Positions 1 to 11,344 of a DNA stretch of 64,000 bases are shown piece after piece. Both the position numbers and the translations under genes were made by a program. The notes below the pieces were generated by a model. That model was not told the DNA's origin. It worked only from the letters and a program-made list of their open reading frames with translations, and ran no database searches. The stretch is from Gordionus sp. m RMFG-2023 (taxonomy: Eukaryota; Nematomorpha; Gordioida; Chordodea; Parachordodidae): contig NC_088777.1 in the NCBI RefSeq assembly GCF_954871325.1, forward strand, positions 28,993,366 to 29,057,365, read 5' to 3'. How positions within the stretch are numbered: the first letter of the stretch is position 1; the number at the start of each line of letters is the position of its first letter.

Positions 1-2537
1 AAGCGGGCGCCAAGCGGTTAATAGCCAGTCTACGAAAGAATGGAGGTGGTCTCGCCTAAAGGAGTTTGGTTCCGGTTCCCATCGAAGGGGAGTTAAAAAG
101 TCCGCCAAATGGTGAACCAAGGTAGAGGCGTCGGGCGGCAGAAAAACGGGTAAACCACCTTGGAGAATAAAGGAGAGTGAGGAGCGGAATTCAGGTTCAA
201 CGCGAAGAAATGTTAGGTAGAGTAAGAAGAGGGATGAGGAAAGTATGGAATTAAAATTGACCCGGTGGCTAGGGCATACTGGCCCTTGAAAGGTAGGGAT
301 GTAGGATGTGTAAGGGGTGCGAGATGAAGATGCCATTAATGTACATAGGTATGAGTCAGTTCCTGTGAATGCTGACACCATGGATGAAATCACGGATCGA
401 AATAGAATAGAAATCAAAGTCAGCAAAGTTTGAGAACTAATTCTAGAAGCTCGATTTGTTGTGTGAGTAGGGGAAAGGGGAGAATTGAGATGAAAATATC
501 CCACTCTGTACTTGTTCTCATATTCTGACACCGCCTTGACCAAGGTAGTAATCAGCCAGCAAGTGTGGTCGTCAAAGAGAGAATGTGTGCCAATTATAGG
601 TGAGTAATCTCTTAACAAACCCGTATTATTACTTGTGATATCCTTACTATAAGAATAATAATCATAACAGGTGGCTAAACAAGACTGTAAGGCATAAATA
701 CAGAGCGTTATGCATGGAGCAGGGTACTCTCCCAAGGCCAATAGCTTGAAAGCGCATCTGATCAGCCGATTTTGAGTGACTTCATGCCAGGGTCCGAGAA
801 TTCTTTCGGTCAAAAGCGCGGTTTGAAGGTGGGGTAAGATCATATCGCCACCGCCATCCATAAATGCTTCAAGCTCTGCGGAAGAAGCAAATTCCTGAAT
901 GTTCAGAGGCATTAAACAATGAAATTTAGGATGGGAAGAGCTAATCAGATTTTTTATAGTGCTTGAAGAAACTTGTAGGTTTTTGTTAGGTGTTTGCGTT
1001 GACGATAAAATTTTATACGCTATCGCTTCTCTACGTTGCAGCCCTAAATGAAAAAAACTCGCAGCTAGTGGTATGTCATCGTTTTCGTCGATTGCAGTAC
1101 TTCCTAAAAGATAGTAAGCTCGACTGATTTGATCTTCAGGAACGATAGGTATAAAAGTGTGGTTGTTCTCGATTATACCCCTATTAACGTTGGCATAATT
1201 TGAATGTAAATTATTTATAAACGCACTATTGCTTTCTATAATATTGCAGCTGTTAGCCATCTCAATATTGCCCTTTTCATTATGCCTAGGAATATTATAA
1301 TTGTCAAAGTTTAGGTGAGTATTATTACTAATACATCTACAGCAATCTTGGAAATTAGTTTTCCCGTTATTCGATATGTTTGAATCAAATCGAATTAAAA
1401 CGTTGAGGACGCGAGTAGAGCCATATAGGCCACAGGTTTCCCAAACGTCATTTCCAAATCTATTACGAATACCAGGATTGGCTCCATAATTCATCAAAAC
1501 ATTTGCGCTGGCGCAATGGTCCTCTTGAGCCGCGTAATGCAGAGCGGTTTTTCCCTGCGCATCGGCTCGATTCACAAAAATAGTTCTGATCACTCTAGAT
1601 TTCGCATCGGGACTCTGATCAATACTTTCTTGTAGGCTATTTGTAGCCTTTGATTCAATAATGAGGTTAATAGGTGGCATATTGATGTCGTAATAATCAT
1701 GATAATAAGCATCTATCTCGCCTTCTTTAGAATTAAGGGCAGTTTCGTTATTTCCAATATCTTTCCCACACTTAGTTTTATATCGAGCTATTCCACCTGT
1801 GACACATCTCCTTATAAGATATTCACATAAAAGGGGACATTGGACGGAATTAATAAGGGGAGTACCGCCGAAATGATTGACAGCCCAAGGATTGGCCCCG
1901 CAGACTTCTACGAGATAAGCCGCCACAGAGTGCCGTGTTAAAAAACAGGCAGAGCGTAAAGCCGTACTACCCGTCGTCGCTGAACGTGTGTCAGCGCGCG
2001 CACGCCCAATACGTGTTAAGACACGGGCGGCGAGAATTCGGCCCAGAACGGCGGCACCCCATAAGGGTGTCACAAGTTGGTGGCGCGAAAAGTCGAGAAC
2101 ATTGTGGTTAGATGAGCCGTCGCGCATAGGTTCGTGATATGCGTTTTGAGTGATGTGATAATTAAGGTGTGCAGAAAAATTACCAATAGGCTGAACGGGA
2201 ATTGTATCAAGAATCGAGGGGTAGGTATCGGATATTTCATCTTGAATATTTCGGAAATTATGGACACTGGCGTTATTATTTTGGTTATTCAGGTTTTCCA
2301 TATCTTCACTATAATTGTTAGACATATTAGTGTCGAGGAATGTAACATTATCAAAAATACTATTTAAATCGTTTAAATCTTGGGCAGAATGGCTTGAGCC
2401 TGAATCTGGATCATAATTCATATCATCATTCAAGGATGCACTGATTGGATCACTAGTTTGTATGATTCCATTATCATTTGAGACGGCGAAAGCAGTTGGA
2501 CTCGAGTTTAGGGCATTTATTCGTCTGACAATGACGG
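1..2537 (-). CDS. FEM1: FEM-1-like ankyrin protein, large 3' coding exon (incomplete)
   Basis: One frame is open from the splice acceptor (TTTACAATCTAG, ending at 2538) to the window edge, about 845 codons without a stop. Numbered from the Met in the upstream exon, ankyrin-type units start near residues 244 (TPLWGAAVLG), 278 (STALRSACF) and 416 (GKTALHYAA). The central FEM-1 region follows: SRAYYLLGS (about 559), then EFASSAELEAF and LLTERILGPWHE (about 665), the counterpart of the RERILG segment of FEM1A/B/C. FEM-1 proteins are substrate receptors of cullin-2 ubiquitin ligases that read C-terminal degrons, and C. elegans FEM-1 acts in sex determination. The family is usually 620-670 residues; this one exceeds 930 before its C-terminus because of Asn/Ser-rich inserts (about 90-240 and 310-550). 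It is clearly divergent. Base composition is much richer in GC than the flanks, as expected of a constrained exon. Family assignment is firm; orthology to A, B or C is not resolved. Confidence 0.75.
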
Positions 2538-3224
2538 CTAGATTGTAAATATAAATATTTTTAAAATTTAAATAATAATTTGACAAGTGTTTCCTTTAAG
2601 TTAATTTGATGAGTATACTTTTTTGAACATAAAGTACTCATTAATTCAAGAATCGATTTGACTTTTAATTAAAAAGAGCCGCAAAAGGAAAACTTTAGTT
2701 GATCTGGTCTAAATAATATATAAAAAATTTCGCTATTATTTTAGAATATTTATATTCTTTATCAACTGTTCTTTTCCTGTAAATATATATGTAAAGAGTT
2801 AGAGGCTATTGATTTTACTGATAAATCAATTTACACAATCTTTAAAATTTAAAGTTTAAATGTTTATTATCATTTATAAATATTTTAACGTTATCTTTAA
2901 AATTAATAATTTTTATAAGATAAATTTTTTTAAAAGAATAAATTTTACTCTTTTTTTATTCAGGGGGCATAGAAATAAACAGTGACAATATTAATGAATT
3001 AATTGATCTAGTCAAATCTGCTCGCATTGGTCTCAAAATTTGACAGAATCCAGGGATAAACGCAGTTTGCAACAAATTATCAGGGAATCGTGGATCAAAT
3101 CTTGTTAATGACTTAAAAATTGGGAGATAAGACAAAAAAAAATTATCTATCTAAACCTGCAACAGAATGATTCATTTCTTGAGTTATAAATTTTATAAAG
3201 TGATTTTCATTTTTACACCGTATT

Positions 3225-3365
3225 AATGTTGTTAAACGGCACGATTAAGATTTTATCCAGAATAATATTATGTATGCCTCGAGATTTGGTAAATTGAGGT
3301 CCAAACCTTTCTGCCATCTATGAGCAAAATTATCAGGCTTGCATAATATTGCTTTTTAGTCTAAT
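3225..3365 (+). repeat. Degraded copy of the TGTTGTTAAACGG miniature element
   Basis: Begins GTTGTTAAACGGC and keeps the interior words of the family (ATTTTATCCAGAATAATATTATG, then AGGTCCAAACCTTTCT and GAGCAAAATTATCAGGCTTG). Better copies lie at 13235-13444 and 24384-24554. This one has lost a clear right end. Confidence 0.5.
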
Positions 3366-3734
3366 GATAGGCCAAGAAAATATCTCTATTAACAGTTAAT
3401 CAAAAGAAAAACAATACTATTTCACAAAGAAATATGATCGAGCCTTTACCGAATGGTAAGAAGTTATTTGGCGACGTGTCAAAGTCTGTATTGGAAATTG
3501 AGAGTATTTGCAATAATGTGGTATACAAGGCAAATATTCCATCCTGATATATTAAAAAAACTTGGGGAAATAAAGTCTAAGAACTACCTGGCATTGTTCG
3601 AGACAATGCCTGGAAGGTTTCAGTTCGTTATTAGAGCTAAAAGAGATGTTTCTAAATTTTGACCCATATTAACATGTGTTATATTAATGAATCAAAGTGA
3701 AAATTTTCTGGGGATACAATACAGTATCATTCCA

Positions 3735-4255
3735 AGAAGCGTCCTTCTTGTTCAATGTTCCGATACGCCATAGACCAAACTAACGCCAAAGAGGTGCTGG
3801 CAGCCGGAGTCGGTGCCCTACTTGTCATCAACAAGGATGGAGTTCCCCCGATGATCTTCACGGACTTTACTGTCTGCTATTACGTACAGAAAAGGAGGAT
3901 CCAGATTCCCATCAATTGAGATTGTGTTGACCCAAATTCTCGCCAAGCTAAGACTGGTCAACTTTACCGCAATTTCGCAAAATATCCAATGGGTGCCTAC
4001 CGAAGAAAATCCGGCAGATGACCCACCAAAAACCTGGGTCGGGGAACGATCTTCCCATGATCTATTCACCCCCCCCCCCCGTGGGGGCTCTTGCTTTAGA
4101 AGACCTCATCGACCAAGCAGAAGTCAACGCCTCCCTATTTAGTAACGAAACCGTAGAGACGCTATCACTCATCTCGGGTCTCTCGGAACCATCGACAACA
4201 TGGAACTTAGACCAAGTCTCAATTCACACTGCCGACTTAGAACAGGAATAAAGAT
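3735..4255 (+). pseudogene. Retroelement RNase H fossil
   Basis: A fragment of a reverse-transcribing element, probably LTR-type. It reads AKEVLAAGVGALLVINKDG, then an RNase H-like core IFTDFTVCYYV, then ILAKLRLVNFTAISQ and the typical end of a retroelement RNase H, IQWVPTEENPADDP. The GC content is well above the surrounding intron. It is broken and truncated, with no LTRs or integrase seen, so the family cannot be fixed more closely. It lies antisense inside the FEM-1-like intron. Confidence 0.55.
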
Positions 4256-5563
4256 GTAAACCGAAAATCACATAACAATGATTACGCTAAAAACGAATCA
4301 TCCCCACGCAATTTTAATATATATATATATCGCGTTTTAAAATAACATACATCATTGTTGTTTCCTGTATTTTTTGCACTATTTCGCAATTTATTATTTA
4401 CTAGTTACCTTTTTTTATGAATGCAGCTAATAATTGTAACTAGTTAGGTTTCAAAAGCAACTGCTAACTACTTTTGACATATTTAACCTTTTATAAAAAT
4501 TATTTCCTGTATATATGCGTAATCATATGTATATTTAATATTATAAATTCAATAAATAAAAGTTAATAACACTGTGTGACAAGAAAAATGGGAGAAGAAA
4601 ATAAAAACAAGTTTTGGTGCAGAATTTGACGCTGAGTTCGAATCCGTTTTCCAAATTTTCCCTACAAGTCAAGTTTTAAAAATATTACCGTATAAAGACA
4701 ACTTTTCGAAATCTCAAAAATGGTAAAATTTGGGTCTTTATATGGATATATTTTAAAAAGTATCGAATAAAAATCCCTTAAAATTGGTGATAGTGTTAAA
4801 CTTATATTTCTTTATAAATTTACTAATTTTTATCGATTGGTTTTTGAGAAATGGTAAAGAATTTCGTTTTGGGAGTCTTAAGTTTTCAATTTAAATTACT
4901 ATCAAAATAATTAACTTTAAAAGATAAATTTTATATAATTTTGCTATAAATATGCTCAAGATTATATATTAATTAATTCTAATTATGTTTCAAAAGTACT
5001 CTATGCCATGAAAATTCAACCAAAATCTTAAATTAAAAAAGTCGGTATAGATATTTTCGAACTTTTTAATTTGTACACTTTTATTAAATTTTCTCTGCAT
5101 AAAGCATTTTTAAAGCAAAATTAAGGTAATATTTATCTTTTTTAGTTGTATTTAGTAATATTTTATGCATTTATGATCAATTTATCAAAATCAGATATCT
5201 GTACCCACTTTTTTAATTTGTACTCTTTTTGAATTGAGCATTTTTGAAGCAAAATTCATTTAAAATGCAATAATTGGTAATTTTTTCATATTTTTTATTA
5301 ATATTTATCTTTTTTAGATGTATTAAGAATATTTGTTTTTTTTAATCAATTTATATCAAAATATATGATTTTCCAATGGAGTACCTTGAACCCGTAATAT
5401 GGGCAATAAATAATAATGCCAAATAACGAGTAGGAACTAAGAAGAAAGGAGAAGAATTATTTTTTTTCGCGCTTAATTTTTCATAAACATTTAATTTCTT
5501 TTTTAAATTGGATTTTAAATATTATTCAAATTTCCTCCTTATATAATATTCTACAAAAAATTA
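4256..5563. other. Noncoding AT-rich stretch with a diverged tandem duplication
   Basis: No gene seen. About 5030-5190 and 5195-5370 are two diverged copies of one segment: both contain TTTTTAATTTGTAC, AAAGCAAAATT, ATATTTATCTTTTTTAG and TCAATTTAT followed by ATCAAAAT. Confidence 0.4.
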
Positions 5564-6455
5564 ATGCCGAGGTCCCCTTGTTTAAAGTGTGTCTCTAAAT
5601 TTTGTTACATCTGTGCGGGCTATATATTGCCCGCACAAAAATGTCCAATTTCTCCAATCATTCAAAGGATTTATGAAATTTATTACAATATTCCACTCTG
5701 CGATTTGGATAAACCATTTGCCCCTAATTACATATTTAAAACATGTTATAATTCTTTTAATTCATGGGTAAATGGAAAACGGTCATATTTGCCTTATTCG
5801 AAACCTGCATTTTGGCACGTAGCAAGAAATCATTCGTGGGATTGTTATTTTTGCTCGATTAGTACATTTGGGTTTAACAAAAAAAATAGGAAGAAAATTC
5901 GTTATGCTGAAATTTCGTCGGTTGTTTATCCGGTAAAATATAATATGCATACAACAGTTCCTTTTTTTAATAGTTCGCAGCTGGAAAATTTACGTTGCCA
6001 GGACAATGACAATATTGATCTTGAGTATCATCCCGAAGAGGATTCGTCATTTATGTCACAAGAGCAACTAAATAACAACCAGATATTTACAACTTTCAAA
6101 AAGAAAGTCTGAATTTTTAGCCTCAAGGCTTAATGATTTTAAAATTTTAAAAAATGGAGTTCGAACTTCATACCGATTCCGTGGAGCATCGTTTAGAAAT
6201 TTATTCTCTTACGAAATTTTTTATACTATTCCAACAATCTAGGTCAACTTTTTTTACAACTTAATATTGAATTGGTGCTCGATGAATGGCGCTTGTTCAT
6301 CGATTCAAGCAAAAACAGCTTGAAAGCAGTTTTGTTTCATAACGGAAATTCTAAGCCATCAATTCCCATCGCCTATTCCAACCAGTTAAATGAATCATAT
6401 GAAAAAATATTTATTGTCAAAAATAAATTATTCCATTTACGAATTTAAGATATGA
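5564..6455 (+). pseudogene. Broken copy of an uncharacterised multi-copy arthropod-type protein
   Basis: The first 182 codons are open (5564-6112). They encode a cysteine-rich head: CLKCVSKFCYICAGYI, IIQRIYEIYYNIPLCDLDKP, APNYIFKTCYNSFNSWVNGK, PAFWHVARNHSWDCYFC, with paired cysteines that could bind zinc. After 6112 the similarity continues (ASRLNDFKILKNGVRTSYRF, then LDEWRLFIDSSKNSLKAVLF and HNGNSKPSIPIAYS), but no single frame covers it, so the copy is broken. From memory, the CYxCG...DQDKxWAPH...W..G and WRLFIDSSKxSLKxVLLHNGN pattern belongs to a protein repeated many times in arthropod genomes; its function is unknown to me. The multi-copy character suggests a mobile or virus-like origin, which I infer and cannot show here. 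Confidence 0.5.
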
Positions 6456-7204
6456 TGCGATCTCCAAATGATCGCAATCCTGATGAAAATAAAATGTGAG
6501 ATAGGTTAGCTTAGCACAATATATTTATTTAAATATGAGAAATATAACTATTTCATTTAAAATAAATTGTTTGGGAATCGTACCGTGTGCAGTGTAGCGA
6601 AGAGAACGAAAGCCACAATAAATAAATATATTAAATGTAAGCTCTATTAAAAAAGATTTTATAAATAAAGGTAAATTTAAAAAATATAGGTTGTTTAAAA
6701 ATTGAGTAAGAATTTTATAAAAAAAAATGTATAATAATAAATAATAAGGAAGGTTTGCTGCAAAAATTAAGATTATTTTTTAGTTGTAGGGATCATTAGA
6801 ACCGAAGTTATAAACCTTCAAAAAGTGCTAAAAATGACCTTTTTGGCCATTTTAACCTAAAATAAATAAAAAAACCTGACGTGCTAAAAAAACTGATAGC
6901 GGATTTAGAATATGCATAAAAAACTGTCTTAAAACATGTTTAGTATATTTTCTCCCATCAAATCAAGTCGAAATTTATCACACAGTGTAATTGATTATTC
7001 CAATTTTCAGCCATTTTATTTAATATATAAGAATTAGAAACGATTTTTTGGAAAAAATACTACCTTCAATTTTTATAAAAAAAATCAGTTAGAACGTTGC
7101 CAGCTTCATTCTCAAAATCGATAAAAAAAATAAAATTATATTATTTTAAAGTATTTGACATAATTTAAAGGATTATTCATCTTGTAAGCGAAAATAACAA
7201 TCAT

Positions 7205-7375
7205 TAGAAGAAATTGGCCATTCGATGTCAAGTCGATCAAGTTTCGGTCGACCTCTTTTAAAATTGTTAAAAATTGCTGGAATTATTTAAATCGGTAAAA
7301 AAATAAGAAAACCGTATATTTTAGCTAGCTAACACACCTGATATCTCGAGAAACAGGACTACAAAGGTGTTAAAT
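7205..7375 (+). repeat. Dispersed repeat GCCATTCxATGTCAA, copy 1
   Basis: Contains GGCCATTCGATGTCAAGTCGA, TTTCGGTCGACC, AATTGCTGGAATTATTTAAA and AGAAACAGGACTACAAAGGTG. The same words recur at 8148 and, inverted, at 13805-13985, so this is one interspersed family. No ends or target duplication were defined. Confidence 0.5.
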
Positions 7376-7610
7376 AAAATCAATTCTGAGATATTCCAAA
7401 ATAACATATATTGATTATTATTGGCTATTTATAATTTTGACCTAAGTCACAATTGCCTGGCAAAAGCTGACTGAAGGCCCACAAAGGGAGTATAAAAGCA
7501 CAGCCCCCATCTGCTTAATATAAATTTTTTCCTCAATTCAAAAATTTTGTGGAAAATCCTGGGTGCAACACTGACAATAATTAATGGACCATATGTATTT
7601 TACTTTTTAC

Positions 7611-7876
7611 CATTGAAACTGATCTTGTCCCTATCTTTTTCTCCTTCCCATCCACATGCAGCTCCCCAATCCCAAAAGCACTCTTGTTCGGGTTCGGCGG
7701 CACATTCTTTTACAAGAAAAGCTATTAATTCACAGGGTAAATCGCAAACCACCGCCCAAAATAGGGGAGTAAATTTTCTATGTTCTGGGGGTAAGAAGGA
7801 GACCAAATAAGTGGCAGGATTTACTTCTCCGATATTGTGCATTGATGGATTGGCATAGTTTTCTGGGTTCATGTAC
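7611..7876 (-). CDS. FEM1: FEM-1-like gene, 5' coding exon
   Basis: An open stretch follows the acceptor TTCCAATTTAG and contains ATG at 7872-7870, which I take as the start; an upstream coding exon is possible because the frame is open across the acceptor. It encodes about 87 residues and ends at a good donor (AATG|GTAAAAAGT, intron from 7610). The phase-1 end joins the phase of the exon at 2537 exactly, completing one Ala codon. The first ankyrin unit is FTPLFWAVVCDLPCELIAFL (residues 34-53), followed by VKECAAEPEQE, matching the first repeat of FEM-1 (TPLLMAARYGH...VEFLLEQC). The Met-rich and Asn-rich N-terminus (MNPENYANPSMHN) is not conserved. The matching phase and the order of ankyrin units are the reason for joining two exons about 5 kb apart. 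Confidence 0.6.
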
Positions 7877-8147
7877 CTAAATTGGAATATTGAGAGATGA
7901 AGATTTTTTAGGTAAAAGTAAAAAATAAAATACCTCTGAAGAATTCGTATAGAGAAAATAATTAAATTAAAATAATAAAGAAATATTAAATTCGTAGTAG
8001 AATAGAAAAATAACATTTATACCTAAGGAAAATGACTAAATTAAAATAAGAAACATTAAATTTGTAGTAGAATAGAAAAATCGTAAGGAAAATGACTAAA
8101 TTTTGTAAAAGTGAGGTTATTTCTATTAGCCTCTTACACACTAAAAG

Positions 8148-8240
8148 AGCCATTCCATGTCAAATCGATCAGGATTCGGCCGATCCCGTATTTGTAAAAA
8201 TTGCTGTAGGTATTAAGATCGATCAGTATATTATATTTAA
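8148..8240 (+). repeat. Dispersed repeat GCCATTCxATGTCAA, copy 2
   Basis: AGAGCCATTCCATGTCAAATCGATCAGGATTCGGCCGATCC, then AAAAATTGCTG, matching the start of the copy at 7205. Truncated after about 90 bp. From 8241 to 8690 there is only featureless AT-rich sequence. Confidence 0.5.
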
Positions 8241-8694
8241 TTTTTATAGATATACGATTTAAAACATTCGGTTATATTTATATCACTTATATTTCCTATT
8301 TTCATTTTGACGATCCTTAGAAAATTTATAGTAAAATATTATTCAAATTAATTATTGACTAATCATTATTTAAGGTGATATTCAATCAAATTACAATATT
8401 TAAAATATAATAATTTTTATTGGAAAATTTTATTGATAGGTATCATTTTATCTGCCCTAAATTCAAGAGAACGCAAATGACTGATACATAAAAGACTATT
8501 TAATTATAAGAGGAACGGGAAATAATGAAATTAGCATCGACCAGTATAATTGAAAGTGGGTCAAACTCACTCCTTTTAGGGCAAATGGGAAGATAAGATA
8601 ATTTGAAAAGTAATTATACATGGATTTAATAATCGCTGAAAATAAAAAATGATGCTTAAAATGCCGAATAGGTATATTTTAATAAAAAATTTAC

Positions 8695-8851
8695 ATACCC
8701 TGACCGAAACTTTTTTTAAAGAAATTCGGGTGGAAACTTTTTAAAAAAATGCAAGCTGGGCTGGGTATGAAAATATAAAACCCGGGCAAGGCCAGCCCAA
8801 AATTTTTAAATCCGGGCCGAGACGTGCAAATGGCACCTCTGCAGGTCTCTA
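8695..8851 (+). mobile_element. hAT-type miniature element (CAGAGACCTGC family), degraded
   Basis: GC-rich words CCCGGGC and GGGCTGGGTA alternate with runs of A and T. The right end GCAGGTCTCTA matches the right terminus of the intact copy at 22333-22522. Left end and target duplication are unclear. Confidence 0.5.
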
Positions 8852-9099
8852 ATATATATATACGATGAAAATCCCAACGACGCTATCGACTCTTCCGGAA
8901 TAAGCATTTTTTACCATTGAATTTTCGTTTGAAAAATAACATCTTAATGTAACAAATTTTCAATAATATAGCTTTTGTTTAATTTTTTTATTATTCAATT
9001 TTATTAATGATATAAAAATACGGATAATCATTCATTTCATAATTTAAAATGTATTTGAAACAAAATATAGTTAGGGATATTAATAATTATATATTTTAA

Positions 9100-9375
9100 A
9101 AAAACTGGCCATCTGGTCTACCAGTTTCTTGGGATTACACGTGCATCGATTTTCCGGCAGGATCCAAAATAAATGCCTCAGAAATTAGTTTGGCAGAAAT
9201 CTTGAAGATAAATAAATATTCATACATCGCTAACCTAATTTTTATCCCACTTGTTATCAAAACTTTTGGTGTTTTTGGTGAGGAATCTCTTAAATTTATC
9301 ACATTATTATGGAGGAAATTAAGTGAAATAAGTGCAGAAACATGCCATTACAATGGCTATTCATCAAAGTAATTG
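9100..9375 (+). pseudogene. Retroelement protein C-terminal fragment (fossil)
   Basis: Encodes ASEISLAEILKINKYSYIAN, then IFIPLVIKTFGVFGEESLKF and LLWRKLSEISAE. The layout (F.P.AIET.G..G..A..F...L..R....) is what I remember as the tail that follows the reverse transcriptase in a group of non-LTR-like elements. Only this tail is present. Identification is tentative. Confidence 0.35.
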
Positions 9376-9633
9376 CATTGCTAGTCATGGTTCCAGAAAT
9401 GTACTTAACCAAACACTTAATTGTTTTTTTAATTCAATTTATTTTATTAAGTTGCCTTATTAAAAATTTATATATATATGAGCTATATTTTTATAATCGT
9501 TAATTGTTTTTTATATGACCTTTGTTTTAAATTTGTTTTTAATAATAAACTCAATAAACAAAAGAAAAAAGAAGGAAATAAATTAAAAAGATGAATAGTT
9601 TTAATTGTTTCATCTTTATGTAAAGCATATACT

Positions 9634-9841
9634 CGTCCGGTAGCAGCTGAAGGGCTGACCCATCTAAAATTTGTGCATTTCGATCTGAATGGTAATTTTT
9701 GAGTCATCCAAGGTAAAACATTTTTATTTTCTATAAAATAAACATGTCTTTGTTGATTAAATGGGTTGCAAAATAGTTTTGAGATTTTATCAATTGGTAC
9801 GTCTATATGTGATATAAAATAAAATTTTAATCGTTCCACAC
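9634..9841 (-). CDS. Candidate exon of an unidentified gene
   Basis: An open frame follows a strong acceptor (CATTTTTTCTAG|GTGTGG) and encodes VERLKFYFISHIDVPIDKIS, KLFCNPFNQQRHVYFIENKN, PWMTQKLPFRSKC and WVSPSAATGR, with a possible donor CGA|GTATATGC at 9633. The frame stays open to 9483 but becomes low-complexity. I do not recognise the protein. It lies upstream of the FEM-1-like gene on the same strand, but a phase-0 donor here would not match the phase of the FEM-1 5' exon, so I do not join them. It could also be a mobile-element fragment. Confidence 0.25.
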
Positions 9842-10012
9842 CTAGAAAAAATGTTTTCTGAAATCCCGAATGTTATTTGTGAACAGATGAGTTAAATATA
9901 AGCGTGCAGGCGGGTTGAATTATTTTAAATTAATCTGAACGTAAATTAAAAATATTATACAGACAGAGCTCGCTCGATTTGAAAAGTTAATAATTTCGTA
10001 AAATTATGATTA

Positions 10013-10222
10013 AGTGCGCACAAATTGAACTTTCAACGCAGCGTTTCGAAACGCAAATAATAAAACGTATGCGTAAATTGAACCGTTAATTTTAATTTTT
10101 TTTAAAATATGAAACGTCTAAATTTAAAACAAAAAAAATGCTGTCCAATTTAAACGAATGCATTTAAAATGCATTATTTGCGTTTTTAAACGCTGCGTTG
10201 AAACGTTCAATTTGTGCGCACT
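10013..10222. mobile_element. Miniature inverted-repeat element, AGTGCGCAC family, copy 1
   Basis: Ends are AGTGCGCACAAATTGAAC and its complement GTTCAATTTGTGCGCACT. Inside, AACGCAGCGTTTCGAAACGC is matched by GTTTTTAAACGCTGCGTTG, so the inverted repeat is about 45 bp long. Total 210 bp, no coding potential. A second copy lies at 62454-62626. The target duplication could not be decided. Confidence 0.75.
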
Positions 10223-10447
10223 ATAATAAAATATTCCTTATTAACAGCTGTTTTACAATTTTATAAAGCTAATAAAGTCATTTGATATAGTAGCAAAATA
10301 TAAATCTAAAAAAGGCATAACTTTTTATAGGTGGTGGGGGGGGGCAAGACTTGAAAATTTTATTACATTTCTTTTAAACGTATCTTTTCATTTTACTGAA
10401 TAAAAAAATCTCTGAATAAAGCGGATTTTTCTTTTGTCTGTCAAAAG

Positions 10448-11183
10448 CAGGGATTCGAACTGAACCCGAACCTAACCTGAACTTCATTTATAAAATTTTC
10501 AAAACCCAGAACCGGCGGGTTCAGCACGGGTTTAAGAATATTTGAATTGATAAAAAAAAAATTATATTTAAATCATAATTAAAAAACTAGACATAAATTA
10601 GGTATAAAAAATAAATTTTTTATTTTATTTATAGGCAAAATATAGTTAAAAATACAAAGCATAGTCATGTATCAATTTTAAAAATTTTATTAATGTATTT
10701 CTTAAATTAACAATATCCAATATAATAATTTTTACTTTGACTTGTTCACTTTCATTTTCCTATAATTAATAATCTTTGAGAATAAGTTAAAAATTAAAAA
10801 ATGGCGTAAATGAATTTAATTGTTCAAAATTTATTAAAACTCCAATAGGAATCTTGAGAATATATTTAAAAAAATTTAAAAATGCATAAATGGATTAAGT
10901 TATTTAAAATTTATTAACACCTCAATTAATTGGAAATCTGAAAATATTATAAAATCCCAATTATTAATATTTGTATTTAAAATTATACAAATATCATATA
11001 TGATTTTAAACAATACACTGAACCTGGTTGAACCGGGTTCAAATAAAATTCCCAGGAACCAAACCCGGGTTCAAAAATATTTCTTTGAACCGAACCCGAA
11101 CCGAAAACCCTTCTTTTTTATATCTTAGACCGAACCCGGACCGAACCGAACCCGGGCAAAAATTTAGTCGGGTTCGCATCCCT
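10448..11183. mobile_element. Non-autonomous hAT element (CAGGGATTCGAAC ends)
   Basis: Left end CAGGGATTCGAACTGAACCC, right end GGGTTCGCATCCCT. It is flanked by the perfect 8-bp direct repeat GTCAAAAG (10440-10447 and 11184-11191). Subterminal regions are rich in GAACCCG words on both sides (to about 10530, and 11030-11170), typical of subterminal transposase-binding repeats. The interior is AT-rich and noncoding. The 8-bp duplication and CAGGG start identify a hAT-superfamily element. A related element with transposase remnants is at 58804-60235. Confidence 0.8.
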
Positions 11184-11344
11184 GTCAAAAGTATAGGTAT
11201 TTTAGATTAACAGTTAATAATATCCAGAGTTGTAAAAGTTTCTAGATGCAAAAATATATAATCTGTATAGGTTTTTAAAAACATTTTGATACAATTTTAT
11301 TTTATGTTTTTTTATATTAAAAACAATATTTGAAATAAATTTAA

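Larger units (their letters stand above)
2538..7610 (-). other. Intron of the FEM-1-like gene
   Basis: GT...AG intron on the minus strand between two phase-compatible exons. It is AT-rich and loaded with old mobile DNA: a degraded copy of the TGTTGTTAAACGG repeat, a retroelement RNase H fossil, a broken multi-copy gene on the opposite strand and one dispersed repeat. Apart from these, 2538-3225 and 6480-7200 show nothing I can assign. Confidence 0.55.

Noticed and set aside
2070-2367. Short frames on both strands inside the FEM-1-like exon
   Set aside because: Shadows of the real minus-strand frame, which is open for about 845 codons.
3453-3662. 69-codon plus-strand frame
   Set aside because: No recognisable motif, no splice context; probably chance within the intron.
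9634-9841. Joining this segment to the FEM-1-like gene as its first exon
   Set aside because: The available donor is phase 0, whereas the 7876 acceptor needs phase 2 in the FEM-1 frame.
11028-11210. 60-codon frame rich in RTRTENP and NPDRTEPGQ
   Set aside because: Translation of the CCGAACCC subterminal repeats of the hAT element at 10448-11183.
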